A stretch of DNA of 64,000 nt from Rhynochetos jubatus. Taxonomy: Eukaryota > Chordata > Aves > Eurypygiformes > Rhynochetidae. The notes under the pieces were generated by a model. That model was not told where the DNA came from and did not search any database. It saw only the letters and a list, made by a program, of their open reading frames with translations. The position numbers and the translations under genes are program-made. This document shows positions 36,961-49,600 of this stretch, piece by piece. Location: positions 7,346,501-7,410,500 of the forward strand of contig CM050662.1 of NCBI GenBank assembly GCA_027574665.1, written 5' to 3'. Within the stretch, counting starts at the first letter, position 1, and each line of letters starts with the position of its first letter.

Positions 36961-38159
36961 ACCATTACCCAAGGGCTGAATTTAGCCATGCAAGGAATAA
37001 CCAATCAGGAGCGATGAACCCGACAAAACAGCAAACCTATTCTTATTTTTAAAAAACAACAAATCAAGGGATAGCCAATTTTTTTTTTTTTTTTAATCAC
37101 TCTTACATTCATTAAACCAGAAATGTGTATTCAATCATTACTTCAGTAAACCTTGGAAAGGCAGCTGGCATCCTTAATAAATATTAAGAGAATATCTAGG
37201 TATCGACTCTTTTCTGTCCACTTCATTCTTTGCAAGTGAAAGAGTTGATGACACGGCTTCGTAATTTTTTACCTATTCCTTCAGTTTTGTACTAATATTT
37301 CCCTTCTAATGAAAGAATATCAGCAGACTGATGTCTACATGGATTACAAATGAATGCATTAGTTCCCTCAAAATGAGCACTTCTACAAGGAAATCCTAGG
37401 GTGCTCTCAAAGGGCTGGCAAATTAATTAATTAATTAATTAAATTAGTTTGGTCTGCAAGACTTGACTACAAACCAGATGCCAGTGCTTTCATGGTAGGA
37501 CACCTGAAGTTTATTTAGAATCCCTCTGTCCACAGAACTTCTACAGCACTTGTATAAACTGACTGGATAAAGAAAGAGAGAAAAATCTCTTGTTTCACTA
37601 AAATAATGTATTTAAGGATTTTAAAAAAGAATAAGGTTTCTGGTCCACATTTACTAATTAAAATCCATTCTTCCTGAGTCTATCAAAATCTTTTCTTACT
37701 GTGTCAGCTATGTTTTTTCCCAGTCAGGGCATTCTGTATCTAAGCCTGGTTTTCTACATGGGCTCACTTTTTTCAAAGTGGAGAACCATAACGACTGCAT
37801 ATCATTCATAAGATAATTTCTGTTTTGGTCAAAGAGATCAGTGTATATGTACACCTTTTTATATTAGAATCAACTTAAGAGGCCAGTTTTTCATATTAAA
37901 TACATTATGAATACCAATGGTCTTGTTTGAAAGCAAGAAAATATATAGAATTCTGTTTAAGTATTGGAAAAGAGGGGAAATAATTTGAAGAAGTAACTCA
38001 GTAGGACTCTCACTTCACTGTGATACATTTAATTTAAAAAAAAAAACAACAAACTAAGGAATATCAATCAGTTGAGTTTCTCAGATTGTTGGAGACAACT
38101 GCCCTCAGAGATATCAGATTATATATGTATATATTTATAAACTCTTCAATTATATAGTA
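36961..38159. other. AT-rich unique sequence with simple repeats
   Basis: It contains a T16 run at 37079-37094 and a perfect AATT tetranucleotide array at 37421-37440. Nothing else is recognised. Confidence 0.5.
37421..37440. repeat. (AATT)5 microsatellite
   Basis: Five perfect AATT units; the array is self-complementary and could extrude as a hairpin. Confidence 0.9.
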
Positions 38160-38400
38160 AAAGAGAATCCTGGACGCGGTGGGTAACATCATGAAAGAAA
38201 TCTGCATGAAAATGACATCACCGAGCGGCGAGACGTCAGTGTATAACAGGCAGTATTAATACATTTAGACGTGGTCCAGAGATGGTGTTTGCTGAGTTGT
38301 TTGTACATGACAATGACCGGGTCGCAAGGAAGGAAGAGAAAGAGGGGATGGACAAAGCTGCTCTGCCATTCATAATAATGCACGTGTTTCTGTGGGAATT
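38160..38400. promoter_or_regulatory. Conserved-element-like block with CRE-like words
   Basis: Several CpGs are kept in AT-rich surroundings. ATGACATCAC and GAGACGTCAGT are spaced about 20 bases apart, both resembling CRE/AP-1 half-site contexts. Retained CpGs outside an island can indicate constraint. No alignment was available. Confidence 0.2.
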
Positions 38401-40270
38401 ACTGCCAAGGAGTTGGGTCAAAAAGATGATTTCATTTGAAAAGTCACAGCTGTACAAGAACAGCAGCATGTTACCAGAGACTCATCACTACACTGTTAGA
38501 GAAGTATATTAACTAGTTACTAATACCAGAGAGTAATTTATAAGTTTGTGAATGAAACCGCTGAGGAAGCCTCTAGCTACATCCAAAGGAAATGTTTCAT
38601 GAAAACACTGCAGTTTTTAGGTCAAAAGCTTAGAGAGATAAACCAGCAATTTATTATTTCACCAATTGAAAGCAATCAGCAAGTGGTGGTTACACTTAAA
38701 TAGCGTAATAATTTACACTTAAATAGTTTCATAAAATATCTCTTGGTTTTGCTGGTCATTATAAAGTCTCTGTACTTCAGATACTTCGTACTGTGAATTT
38801 ATTAAAAATATCTGAAAGCAATAGGTTTGCCAAAAACGTATGATAACCTTTAAATAGGTAACAAAACAAATTTCAGAAGGCATGGCAAGCATGAGAAGCA
38901 TTCAGGAACCATTAGCTCCCCTCCAACTCATTTTACAAGATGCTTAAACCTTATTTGCTAACCTGTGAAGATAAAGCCTTCCACAGTCTGTGTGGGAAGT
39001 TACCGCTGTTTTCCTTACTGCTGCTGAAAACACCATCCCACTGTTGAATCAGGGTAGAAAGATCTTAGCCAACGTGCAAGTTCACGGTCTTCATTTCCTG
39101 CTTTCAGTGTATCTCTTACGACTGGGCCTGGGTTCTACCAGAGCACACGCGCAGTCACACCATCGGACTTAAACTTACTACTTACTGGATCATAGGCCAT
39201 ACTGTGAGGAAAAGAATAAGGCTCCTTATTTAAATGATCCAACTGAATGTTTGAGCCCTCACCACCTTCACAGGGAATCCTCTTAGAGCTCTCCAACAGC
39301 CAACAAGATAAAAGCCGCCTAATTTTCTGTCACAAGGAGAACTAGAAGTGCCTGCTCTTCGCTTCATTTTTTTTGTTTTGAGGGAGGTTTTCTGTTTATT
39401 TGTTTGGGGGGCTTGTTTATTTGGATTTTTTTTACAAGGAAGATAAAGAATACCTTAAGGAAGATATTACATGAATCAAATTTACAGAAATACTTTAGTT
39501 TTATGTACTGATGAGCCAAAATTATTTTTGTTTAACCTAAAAATTATCTTGAAAAAATCATGAAGAATAATATATAATGCAAAGTAAAGCCATGTCTTTA
39601 AATATCTCTTAAAAAATGGTTGACTACAAACAGACAATAAATTCAGGGAATTCAAATCTCCAGCAGGCTAGAGGAGATGGATGATCTGAATACATTACTG
39701 TTACCTCATCATGCCATGTTACACCTGGGAGTCTGAAGAATGCTGGCAGTGTCCACACTGGGAGCAAGAGCCACACAGTTCAGATGTATGCTTTCCCAAA
39801 TCTCCCTTTCCTGTTTAAAAATCCTTCTCTAGGATTTAGTACATAATGCTTCTTTGAAAATGGCAGGAACATTAGTTTTTTACTAACATAACTAGTTTCT
39901 GAAAAAATGGTTAAAACAATTACAATAACAAAACAACAATAGCAAAAAAACCCTATAAGAATACAGGGCAGGTAGTAGTATAATATTGATGCCTATTTCA
40001 CTCCAAAGAATCCCAAAGCCCGACTCAAACACTTCCCATCATTCAAAAGTGTAGACGCTAGGATAATCACTGCCATTTGCAGGACCTTAGCTCCACGCTC
40101 CCAATGACAGGTTTCTAATATAGCAAAAGAAATCTTCCAAAGTTCTTTTGGGTGACGGTAGGCCTGACAAAAATGGTAATGGATTTTTGGCCAAGAAACT
40201 CAATATAAAGGCAAATACAGAAGAGATGTGTTAGTCAAACATAAGTTATTGAACTTGGTACAGAGTAAAT
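38401..40270. other. AT-rich unique sequence
   Basis: No gene or repeat family is supported. A 13-base word (tacacttaaatag) occurs twice near 38691 and 38713. Confidence 0.5.
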
Positions 40271-40357
40271 GGATGAAATTATATGATATGCTATAGAGAA
40301 GGTCAGGTTACACCATCTAATGATCCCCTCTGGCCTTAAAGCCTGTGATTCTGTGAA
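40271..40357 (+). mobile_element. CR1: Old CR1-type LINE remnant, plus strand
   Basis: The segment ends with 'aatgatcccctctggccttaaagcctgtgattctgtga', matching the 3' end of the older CR1 lineages widespread in birds, turtles and crocodilians. It is truncated to under 100 bases and clearly degenerate. It is one of only two plus-strand CR1 pieces in the window. Confidence 0.65.
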
Positions 40358-43300
40358 ACCCTACTCCTGCTGGAAGCCTGTAATTCATGTACTACTAATG
40401 ATTTATTTATAAGAGCCCATACACAGCAAAAATACCTGAGCATAATTATTCATGGTATTTGCCCATGACTTATGTCTACTTAAACACAAAAAGGTTTTTA
40501 AGTAGAACTATGACTTGTATGTTTTTCTGTTCATGGTGAGATGAAGGCCTCAGGAGGAGTACAGGCATATTCATTTCCTACAGGGGAATGCATACAGTGA
40601 ATTGTTTTATTCACTGTTTCCCATCATTGTTACTACCAGTGCAGCTTCTCTGTAGCAACAAACAGATCTGGAACAGAAAAGTCCCAGATGCCATCACTGT
40701 AATATCCAAAAACTGTTTTTTCCAGAGACTTGCACCAAACACTGGCACTTCTCTGTGTGTTAACATTCACATCGTAACTCTCACTAGAGATGGACTGGTG
40801 ATACCACTGGGAATTTTGATAAGAAAAAGTGCATTGCTGTGTTGACTCATAATGATTTACAGATGTTCTCCATGCAAATAAAAAAAAATTTTAAAAAGAA
40901 ATCAAGCAGTGTAATACAATGTGAACACCATTCAGAGCTCACACATTTCTGATTCCAACTCCTGATTCTGTAAAATGGACATTTATTTTGTACTTCATAA
41001 AATGATGCAGCTGGCTTTTTGGTTTCAAGCATTATTAAGAAAATTAGAGACATAGTAAATTACTACATAAATATCATCAAGCACTAACCATAAAGTATTA
41101 TAGGCTAGTAGAGCCTAGCATTCTACGTCTGTGCGTTTCATTTTGTATGTACATATATAAAACTGGTGTCTAAAGAAATCTGTGTCACTTAAACTCGTAA
41201 TATCAGATCTAAATTTTGAATAAGAACAAAATGTAATTAAAAATCCATCAAAACTGATAGAAGGGAAAATCTTGCATTTATATTATGTATATCCTTCTGC
41301 TCTTACAATATTTGTCTGTTGAGTTTTAGCAGCTTTTCCTCATTACCAAATTTTCATACTAACTCCTGAAAGATACCTGACACTGTTCACCAGTACACAG
41401 TTGTTATTCATATGAGATTTCATACTTTTTACTATAATTAATCCCACCATAATGATATCTGGGGAAAAAACCCTTCAGATATATACCAGCAAACATACCG
41501 TCCACGTACTAAAATAAAATGAGGAAATTATTCATACTTCCTAAATATTTTTTTATCTCCTACAACAAAGTTCCACATTCAATTGTATAGATATCATTAT
41601 TTGAGCAGTAAATATTATTTTAGCAGACGACCTGTCCAATAACTTTTCTTTCTTCCTATTTGCAAACATCCCATAAAGTGTTTTTTGGTTAAAAGAAAGC
41701 ATTTTCTATATGCCAGTTTATGGTTTGTTATTCTTAACGTGGTGTTTGCCTTGTTTAGTCCTTGCCTACTTCCCATTCATTATTTAAATCATGTAACAAA
41801 CTGGAGTCACGTGATAACGTCAGAGCTGGCTGACATGATACCTAAAACTGGATAAATGGCCACCAAAGCATGAATTGCAAATGACTATCTCACCTAAATA
41901 CCCAGTTAGCATATGAATATAGGTTACCTTTGTGTCAAAATACACCAAAAGGCTCATACGCACACTGAAATCAAATAAAACCTAGGAATTTTGCTATGTT
42001 TACCAATATGTCACACAGCAAAAGGCACGATTTTAAAACTAGTTATTTTCTGTTGGTGTATCCTCAGTAATACCATGTTACAGTCAAAACTATTTATTTT
42101 TAAATATTCTAAGATGCAGTAAATGGACTAAACAGTGTTTCCTAGTAGCTCGTCATCCTGTTTGGTTTTCATTTCTAATATTTATTCATATTCATATGTT
42201 GAGGGTTGCAACTGGTCACCATTTGACTATCCTACAGGTTAAAACCACAGATTAATCATTTACAGGTTTAGTTTCATAATTTAGCACCTCTTTGTAATTA
42301 GACTAGCAATGAAAGCAGGCAAGGCAAGGCCTGTTGCTGAGGTAGTATTTTCGGTTAGACCAGCAAACGCTATTTGAAAAACATGACCACGGTGTGGATA
42401 TAAAAGTCTTTTTTTCAGATCCGGAACCACCAAAAGCTAACAGTGCTCGTTGGCCTCATAAAAGATACTGCCCCTTCTTCCACACCACGGCAGTCTCTAG
42501 CACACTGAGCACACTTGCCACATATTTCCAAGGGAATTTATGAGCAGATCTTCCTTAAAACATTGTAGAAATACAGACCTGAGTACAGACGTGTGATAAA
42601 CCTGCAGCCACATCGGAGACCGTGTGAAACAAAAACTGACCAACCCAATCGGTACCCGTAACCAGGAGGAAACTACTGTGTGATCTCTTGGCGGTAGAGG
42701 GGCTGCAGTCAGGAGGATTCTCAGAAGCAGCAACTGGAAATTCAGTTTCTTAGTTTCATGCATTCCTGTTTCATGTTGAAATGGCCCGAGCCAGAATGCA
42801 GGCACACACTAAGGCACGTGTGAGTGCTTCTGGAATTCGTACTTTTTTCAAGCATAGCTTATGCCTGGAAATAACACAGACCCATGTATCGTGTCACTTT
42901 TTCACCTGAGAAGAAAATCATAACAACAGGATAATGCTACTGAACTGTATTACGGGGTAATTTATTTTCACGTCTGAAATCTTACCAGATATTCCTGATT
43001 CTCAGAGATAATTTGTCTAGATAAAGGAAAGGATAGGAAGCAGTGCTCAACAGCATACCAGCTCTAGGAGTAAGGTAAGACCAGGCATTTAAATCATAAT
43101 AAATCAGATGCAGTACGCATGTGAACAGTTCAAGGGTATTCGCAAAATGCCGCTGAGTTCCACCTTTGCAGTACCGCTGCAAGGGTTTCGAAAGGGGTTT
43201 CAAAGGAGGCTAGCAAGAATCTTGGCCTGAGTTTGGATTACTACTTTCTTCCACCCCCTTTAGCTGTGGCTGTATACTCAGTAGTTTGAACATCTGAAAG

Positions 43301-44800
43301 CACAGGAGAATAACTAGATGGAAGGACATAAATGGAAAGAATGTCTAGCACCCTGAAGCATTCTTCTCCAAAGGACTGCTAGCATATATTGACCCTCCGT
43401 GGTTTATATGTGCTATTTCTTGTTGAAGTCTAGCACCAGGATGATTTTCATTCCAAATCTTTCTGGGATTGTTATTCCAGAGGCAGTAGATACTTCAGTG
43501 AATCTCATATTAATAAGCCATGGCATTAAATAAAGCACCAAAAATCTTAATCAAAGTTATGAGTATCAACAAGAAGCAAAGAAGTAGCTAATAGAAGATT
43601 AGCTGCTGAACAAAAGTTTTCTATGATTAATTATATTACAGCGCAGTAATTTAGTTTCTCTCGATCCATAACTTCAAATATCTATACTAATTAGTTGTCA
43701 ACCTACAACATATTAAATGAGATAATGAAATAAAGATGTTTTAAATAGCCCTTTCTATTACACGTACGTTTTGCAGCATGTTAACAGACAAGATGAATTC
43801 TGATTTTACTTTTAAGGATATATTAACATATCATTATGTGCACGAATGCCAAATAATACATTTCTCACAAGGATAATGTTCAGTTACCAAATCCACAGGA
43901 ATCCAGAACTAAAACAAAATACTGTATATTAGATGAAGGCTGGCATGGGTTAAGCTTATAGCAAACACAGAGACATCACACCTTTCTCCATCACATTTTC
44001 ACCTGCTCATGTGGTGCACACTTCTGCTTTGATGGAAAATTCCTTTGGGGTCTTCTTGGTGTAAAGCTGTTGGTGCTTGCAGCAAAATTTGCAGAGCTAG
44101 TGGTGAATAAAGAACGTTTTCATTTGGTTGTTAAGCCAGAGAAATATCTACAGCATTTTTCACAGTTCATGAAAGGGACCATCACTTTTCTGTTAGCTTT
44201 GTTCAATTTGGGAACAAGTTATACAAGCGGTTTTAGTTTAGGAATTTGTTTGGGGAAAAAATTCTTTTTCTGATTTTGTTTTAGGAAACTGCAGTTCTTA
44301 GATTCCACATCTATGCAAAAGAAATTTGCAGTATTCCTCATGTAAGCTGAAAACACTCTGAAGGAGCGTTGCACAGATCGAGGCAGTATTATTTATTTTC
44401 CTGAAAGCAGTGATGACAGTCAAAGCATGAGCAGCATAGCTTGTTTTATATATCAACCTTGCATGTTTTCCTGTCAGCTTTGCAGTTTGTCATCCACAGC
44501 TTAGCCTCCAAATGGCATGAACTTTGAGGACAGCACGCTGAAATGAAAGACTTGCTGCCTCCTATAAAGAAGAAACAAGGCCACCAAGTAATAGCAGAAT
44601 ATCTGTTTATTCCACTTTACGTAGCCTCAAATGTGGAGAAATATTCCATATTAGTAGAACCATAATACAATTCTGTTAATGGTAGTATAATTTGTTGTTA
44701 CTATTTGGAGTGAATCTGTGAGGAATCCAGCTAGTACAACAGATGAAATCAGAAAAGAAAATACTAAATGCAAAATCTGATGCACAAAAGCAAAGAATGA
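40358..44800. other. AT-rich unique sequence
   Basis: About 4.4 kb without recognised repeats. Open frames here are short and unsupported by splice context. Confidence 0.5.
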
Positions 44801-44849
44801 GTTGGAGCAGCTGCAATGGCTTATTATAAATATATAAATACTTATCAGA

Positions 44850-45219
44850 ATTGTTCAGCGAGAGCAGTGTTTGCCAGCTGGAGTGCAGTTGTTCCGAGAG
44901 GGAGGTGAGATATCTCTCCTCTCCGTGTGGAGAAACAACGCAGCTAAGTGAGCATAAATGTACAAAGTGGGTTGGTGTTTTATTACTGGAATGATTCTCA
45001 GAGACAGAAACATCTTAGGCCACTTCATGGCAGTGTTGCCAGAGAAGCGACCGGCCAGTCTGGAGCACGCTGATAAAGTTCAGCCTCCTATCACTGCAAT
45101 CTTTTTATAAGTATTATCAGTTGTTGGGGTTTTTATCCCTGTTACGAGTGTCAGTTACAGATGTGTGGTCAGCAAAGTATCTGGGTATAACCTGCAGATT
45201 TTTCTTCTACTTCTGCCAG
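44850..45219. promoter_or_regulatory. Conserved-element-like block
   Basis: Balanced composition with retained CpGs, GATA-type words (CTTATCAG, TTATCAG, GATAAAG) and TTTATTAC-type HOX words. It stands out from both flanks and runs directly into the exon candidate at 45220. The call is made on appearance only. Confidence 0.2.
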
Positions 45220-45341
45220 GGGATTGAATGGCTGGGAATCGTATGTGTCCCGAGCTGCCGCATTTATGACAAGAAACCTCCCATTACATCACACTTACAA
45301 TTTACCCTGTCAGGTTATCATGGAGAAGGTTAGCTTGCAAG
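45220..45341 (+). other. Possible plus-strand exon
   Basis: A very good acceptor (gcagatttttcttctacttctgccag) opens a frame reading GIEWLGIVCVPSCRIYDKKP and about 16 further residues up to a stop at 45330-45332. Two donors are possible: GAAG|GTTAGC after 45328, which would remove the stop, and the better CAAG|GTGATA after 45341, which would keep it. No family is recognised. The same segment may simply be a conserved regulatory element with a chance acceptor. Confidence 0.18.
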
Positions 45342-46132
45342 GTGATAAAAATCGATATTGCATGAACTACAAAAAGGAGATCCAAACATCCACCAATATT
45401 TAAAGTAAGTTCAAGAGGGCGTTTTCATTAATTACATCTGGCAAACACTGAGTTTATTAGACTGAAGGCATACAGCATGTTGGTCATTATGTTACAAGCA
45501 GTTTGAATATGCTAAAAACACAGCATGCGGCTCAGTTCACACAGACTTGCTGTTATACTGGTCATACAGCACTCATCAAACTGTTTTATTTCAGGTTTGA
45601 TCTAAAGCCCATGAGAGTCTGGCTATTGCATTCAGTGGGCATGGAGTTCAACCCCTGATGAAACTGGGCACTTTATCCTGTAATTCAATTACTTACGTCA
45701 CTTGCTGAATATATTTCTTCTTAGATAATTCTGTACATGTAAGCCCCAAGAAGTAGAACATTCAAACCCCTCAGACCAGTTATTTTTATTGTTTTCCTTT
45801 CTGACTCTTTCAAATTCTATTTATTACTGCCTCCTGCTTCTGCTATCACTAGTATCAGCAAAACCCAGTGGTTTTACTGTAAGAAGGAGTATTTACTATA
45901 TCATTGTAGAAGGCTTTCATGTGCTTTTCACTGAAGTACACCACATCATATGTTCATTTTAGAAAATGGTATTTTAGCAATTAGTATTTTACTTCATTAA
46001 CTGCTTCAGTTTGGCCATATTTTACGGTGAATGGCAGGTACTCAATATAGTCACGCAGGTCCATGTAAAGATGGCATCAGGTTTTTTTATTACATATGGC
46101 CAAGTCTGGTAAATTTGACCATCATCATACAC
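45342..46132. other. AT-rich unique sequence
   Basis: Nothing recognisable was seen. Confidence 0.5.
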
Positions 46133-46639
46133 AATCACACCGAGCCACAGAACGGCTGAGGTTGGACCTCCAGAGGACATGTCGTCCAACTCCCCTGCTC
46201 AAGCAAGGCCACCTGGTGCAGTCTGCCCAGGCCCATGCTCAGACGGCTTTTGAGTATTTCCAACGATAGAGCCTCCAGAACCTCTCTGGGCAACATGTGC
46301 TCAGTCACCCTCACGATAAAAAGCATTTCCTGATGTTCTGAGAGTGCCTCGTGTTTCAGTTTGTGCCCCACTGCCCCTGGTCCTGCCGCTGGAGCCACTG
46401 AAAGCAGCCCGGCTCCGTCTTATTTACTCCCTCCCTTCAGGGATTCGTACACATTGATGAGAACCCCCTGAGCATTCTCTTCTCTAGGCTGAAATGGGCT
46501 GAAGGGCCCCATCTCTCTCAGCCTTTCCGCACATGTGAGATGCTGCAGTCCCTTCCTCAGCCCTTTGCTGGACGCTCTCCAGTAGCTCCAGATCACTTTT
46601 GTACTGGGGAGCCCAGAACTGGACACAGTGCACCAGATA
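46133..46639 (-). mobile_element. CR1: CR1 LINE, longer 3' fragment, minus strand
   Basis: The segment carries, reading leftward, 'cagaactggacacagtgcacca...', 'ggacgctctccagtagctcc', 'ctctaggctgaaatgggctgaagggcccc', 'gagcattctcttctct' and the 3'-end word 'gaggttggacctcc'. This order matches CR1 over about 500 bases. It is more divergent than the 309-643 copy, with indels, and so older. The minus-strand frames of 87 and 101 codons over it are remnants or by-products, and no complete reverse transcriptase domain remains. Confidence 0.9.
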
Positions 46640-49600
46640 GATACTGCAAGGATCAAGCCTGGGAAATATTCATTCACAATAATAGATAAACTAAAGCATA
46701 ATGTAAAGGAATTTTGAGATCTCATAGTCTAAAAAAATTAAGAGGAGTGTAGTCAGAAGTTTCTCCATACAAACATCACTAAATGAAGGGAATGAGATTT
46801 CAGGTTCATAACTGAGTAGATAAATACAGAGAACTTTTTTCATTCTCTAAATAACAGAATAGTAAGCATGTCTGCTGTGGAGAGGATGAAACATGGCAAA
46901 TCATCCATTAATAAATATCTATTTTCCTTGACAAATGCCTAATTATTCAGCAGAGTAATTTAATGTTCTGTATTAAGCTAAGAGGCACACGGATTAAAAT
47001 ACCCACATCAATGGGCTCTGTTCAGTATTCCCTACTCAGTCCCACCAAAACATTCACAAACCTCAGCAGGGAATTTTCCTGAGAAGAACAGCTAATAATG
47101 TATTGTACCCTGCAAATGAGCCTTTAAATCTCTGAAGTTGATTTTTGTCTGCCAAACCACAGAACTGTCTTTCTCTCCTTAGTCTGCTAAGAATCCTCTC
47201 TGCACGTGTACTGTACCTCTATGTATATGCCAAGACATAACTCCAGCTATTAAATCTAAAGAATGAAAATATCACAGTTAAAGGAAAAGTAAAAATTTAG
47301 TCTTTAATAAAGAGACTGAAATAAAACCAACGACAAGTACTTATATTTCAGGTGAAATAGAAAACTGAGATTTGGAAGCCTGTGGAAACACTTGAAAAGC
47401 AATTAGTTCTGGCCATAAAACAACCAGTAAAAAATGCTTCCAGGCTACCAAGCAGCAAACCTGTAAATGAGACTGCATCTACTGGACCAACAGCAGCTGA
47501 AAGGAACCACTTTGTAGAAAAGTGGCATTGTAGAGTGGCTAAACGACAAGTCTGTAGGGGTCTGCCCCAAAAATATTGGAAAGAAATAGCTACCTTGAGA
47601 GCTAAATGTCCCAACCTTTGGCTTGACGCAACAGTAGGAATAAGGATGAAATCAGCTAAAGCCAAGGGACTTGCAATATTATGAACCCAGGGTCAATGAC
47701 AAATTATTTCATAGTATTATTTTCATGAAAATAAAGATGAGGAAGTTTTAGCCATACTATTACATGCTGTATTGATTAACAGGAAATTGGTAATTGCAGT
47801 AGCTTAGAAGTTACCATCACTGAAAAATGGTGAATTTAAAGACTAAGCAGCTGAACTTCTCACGAGGTATTATACATAATATTAAAAATCAAGGAGAAAT
47901 AGGTGGTAGAAATGTAGCTGTCTTTAGAAGTAAGAGAAGCAGAGCCTGCATCAATAATAACTGACTAACCCAGCAATTGAAGGGCAATATATTCATCAAA
48001 CACCAAAACTGGTTGGGTATGATAGGGTCAAACATCTTTACTCTCCAATTTACTGTATGAAATGAAGAAGCATTGAGTTGGAACATGCAGAGATCACATT
48101 CCACATACTCTAGCACATTAAATGTCAGTGGAATTAGCTATGAACCTGACCTAGAAAAAAATAGTATGTGCTTAAAATTACAGAATATCTACATTTACAT
48201 CCCAATCCTTTTTTTTTTTTTAACCTAATGTCAAGTTCTGCTTAAGTAATGCAGATACTGGATCTTAATGACTGTGCAATATTTACCACAACTGGGATTA
48301 TTGAGCAATGCCACCCCTAGCATGGACCAAGGAGAAAGTAGGGCTATCAACAGCTACACTTTTCTCTTAGGCCTTTCTCTGGTTTTAACTGGTATTTTGT
48401 GTCAGCCTGTACCAATGCTTTTAGATATTTATACCTGTATCAAAGCAATGCAGCAACAACACCTTCCAGTTACGCAGTTTCTTTCATTCAGGAATCTGAA
48501 AATCATTCCCATGCTCTGACTGAGCCTCACGCCTACAGCAGTGTGCGCAGTAGTGCTTTCCGCCTTAAGGCTAGACTCGGTAAAGTACTCACATGCCTAC
48601 TTTGTAAGGATTTCACTGCGCAGGACTGCAAAGGTTACATTTGGGCCAGACACGGGCATGAGCATGTTTACCATGATCCTCAACGTGCTTTTAGCCCAGC
48701 ACTCTCCCAGACAACTCTTGCGTGCAGCTGAGGGGTAACATTGGCCACAGGCCACTCCCACTCTGCCTGTTTTGGATAGATGAAAATTTAGCTGGGCGCA
48801 TGAGAATGATGGCATGCCCGATTCTGCCCCATTTTCTTTACTATACAGAATCCTATCCTCATGTAATGCCTTTTTATCCAATAAACACTTAATGTAAAAT
48901 CCAAAAACAGTGCAGAGGAACAAAAGCTGAAAGGAAGGGCTTCCTGCACTACAGTCCATGCTCTCTCTCGTGCCCTTTCTCACCAGCAGAATAAGACTCG
49001 AATTCCCTTCTGCATCATAGCAGAACTTCAGCTGGAGTGTGAGAAAAATGTGAGAGGGCAACGCCCCATCAAAAAAGATCGTGAACTTAGGCCCTCCATT
49101 TCCTGGGAGAGAGCCCTCTTTTATAGCAGAAGCCTTGGTAGTGTTGCAGTCAAGATAATCTAAGGGTACAAACAACCGTTGAAGGAAAAGTTACTATCTT
49201 TCTAAGGCGAAGTGATGTGGTGAGCCAAAACACACCGTTATTGGGGTCTGAAGATTTGTTGGGAGGCAAGACGAGCACCGGTCCTACTACCATTGCCTTC
49301 CAGTGGGCTATGTCAGCATCCATCCATGACAGGGCTAGGAAGCAGGACATATCATATTTCCTCTTCCAAATGATTACACATTACACATCATCAGCTCTAA
49401 TCACTTCCAGGCCAGTGATGAGCATGCATTAAGCCCACTTACGCAGACTGTATTAAGTATGATTACACACTACACTGCAAGGTTATGGGAAATAGATGGG
49501 TCGATGTGTGTCAAGGCTCCACATCAAGGCTCAAACATCTTTTTGACAGTTGCAGGGATTTGGTTTACTTTTCAAATTTTTGAAGTGAAGGTAATTTAAA

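Noticed and set aside
46135-46725. Minus-strand frames of 87 and 101 codons
   Set aside because: They lie in a CR1 copy and are remnants or by-products of the repeat.
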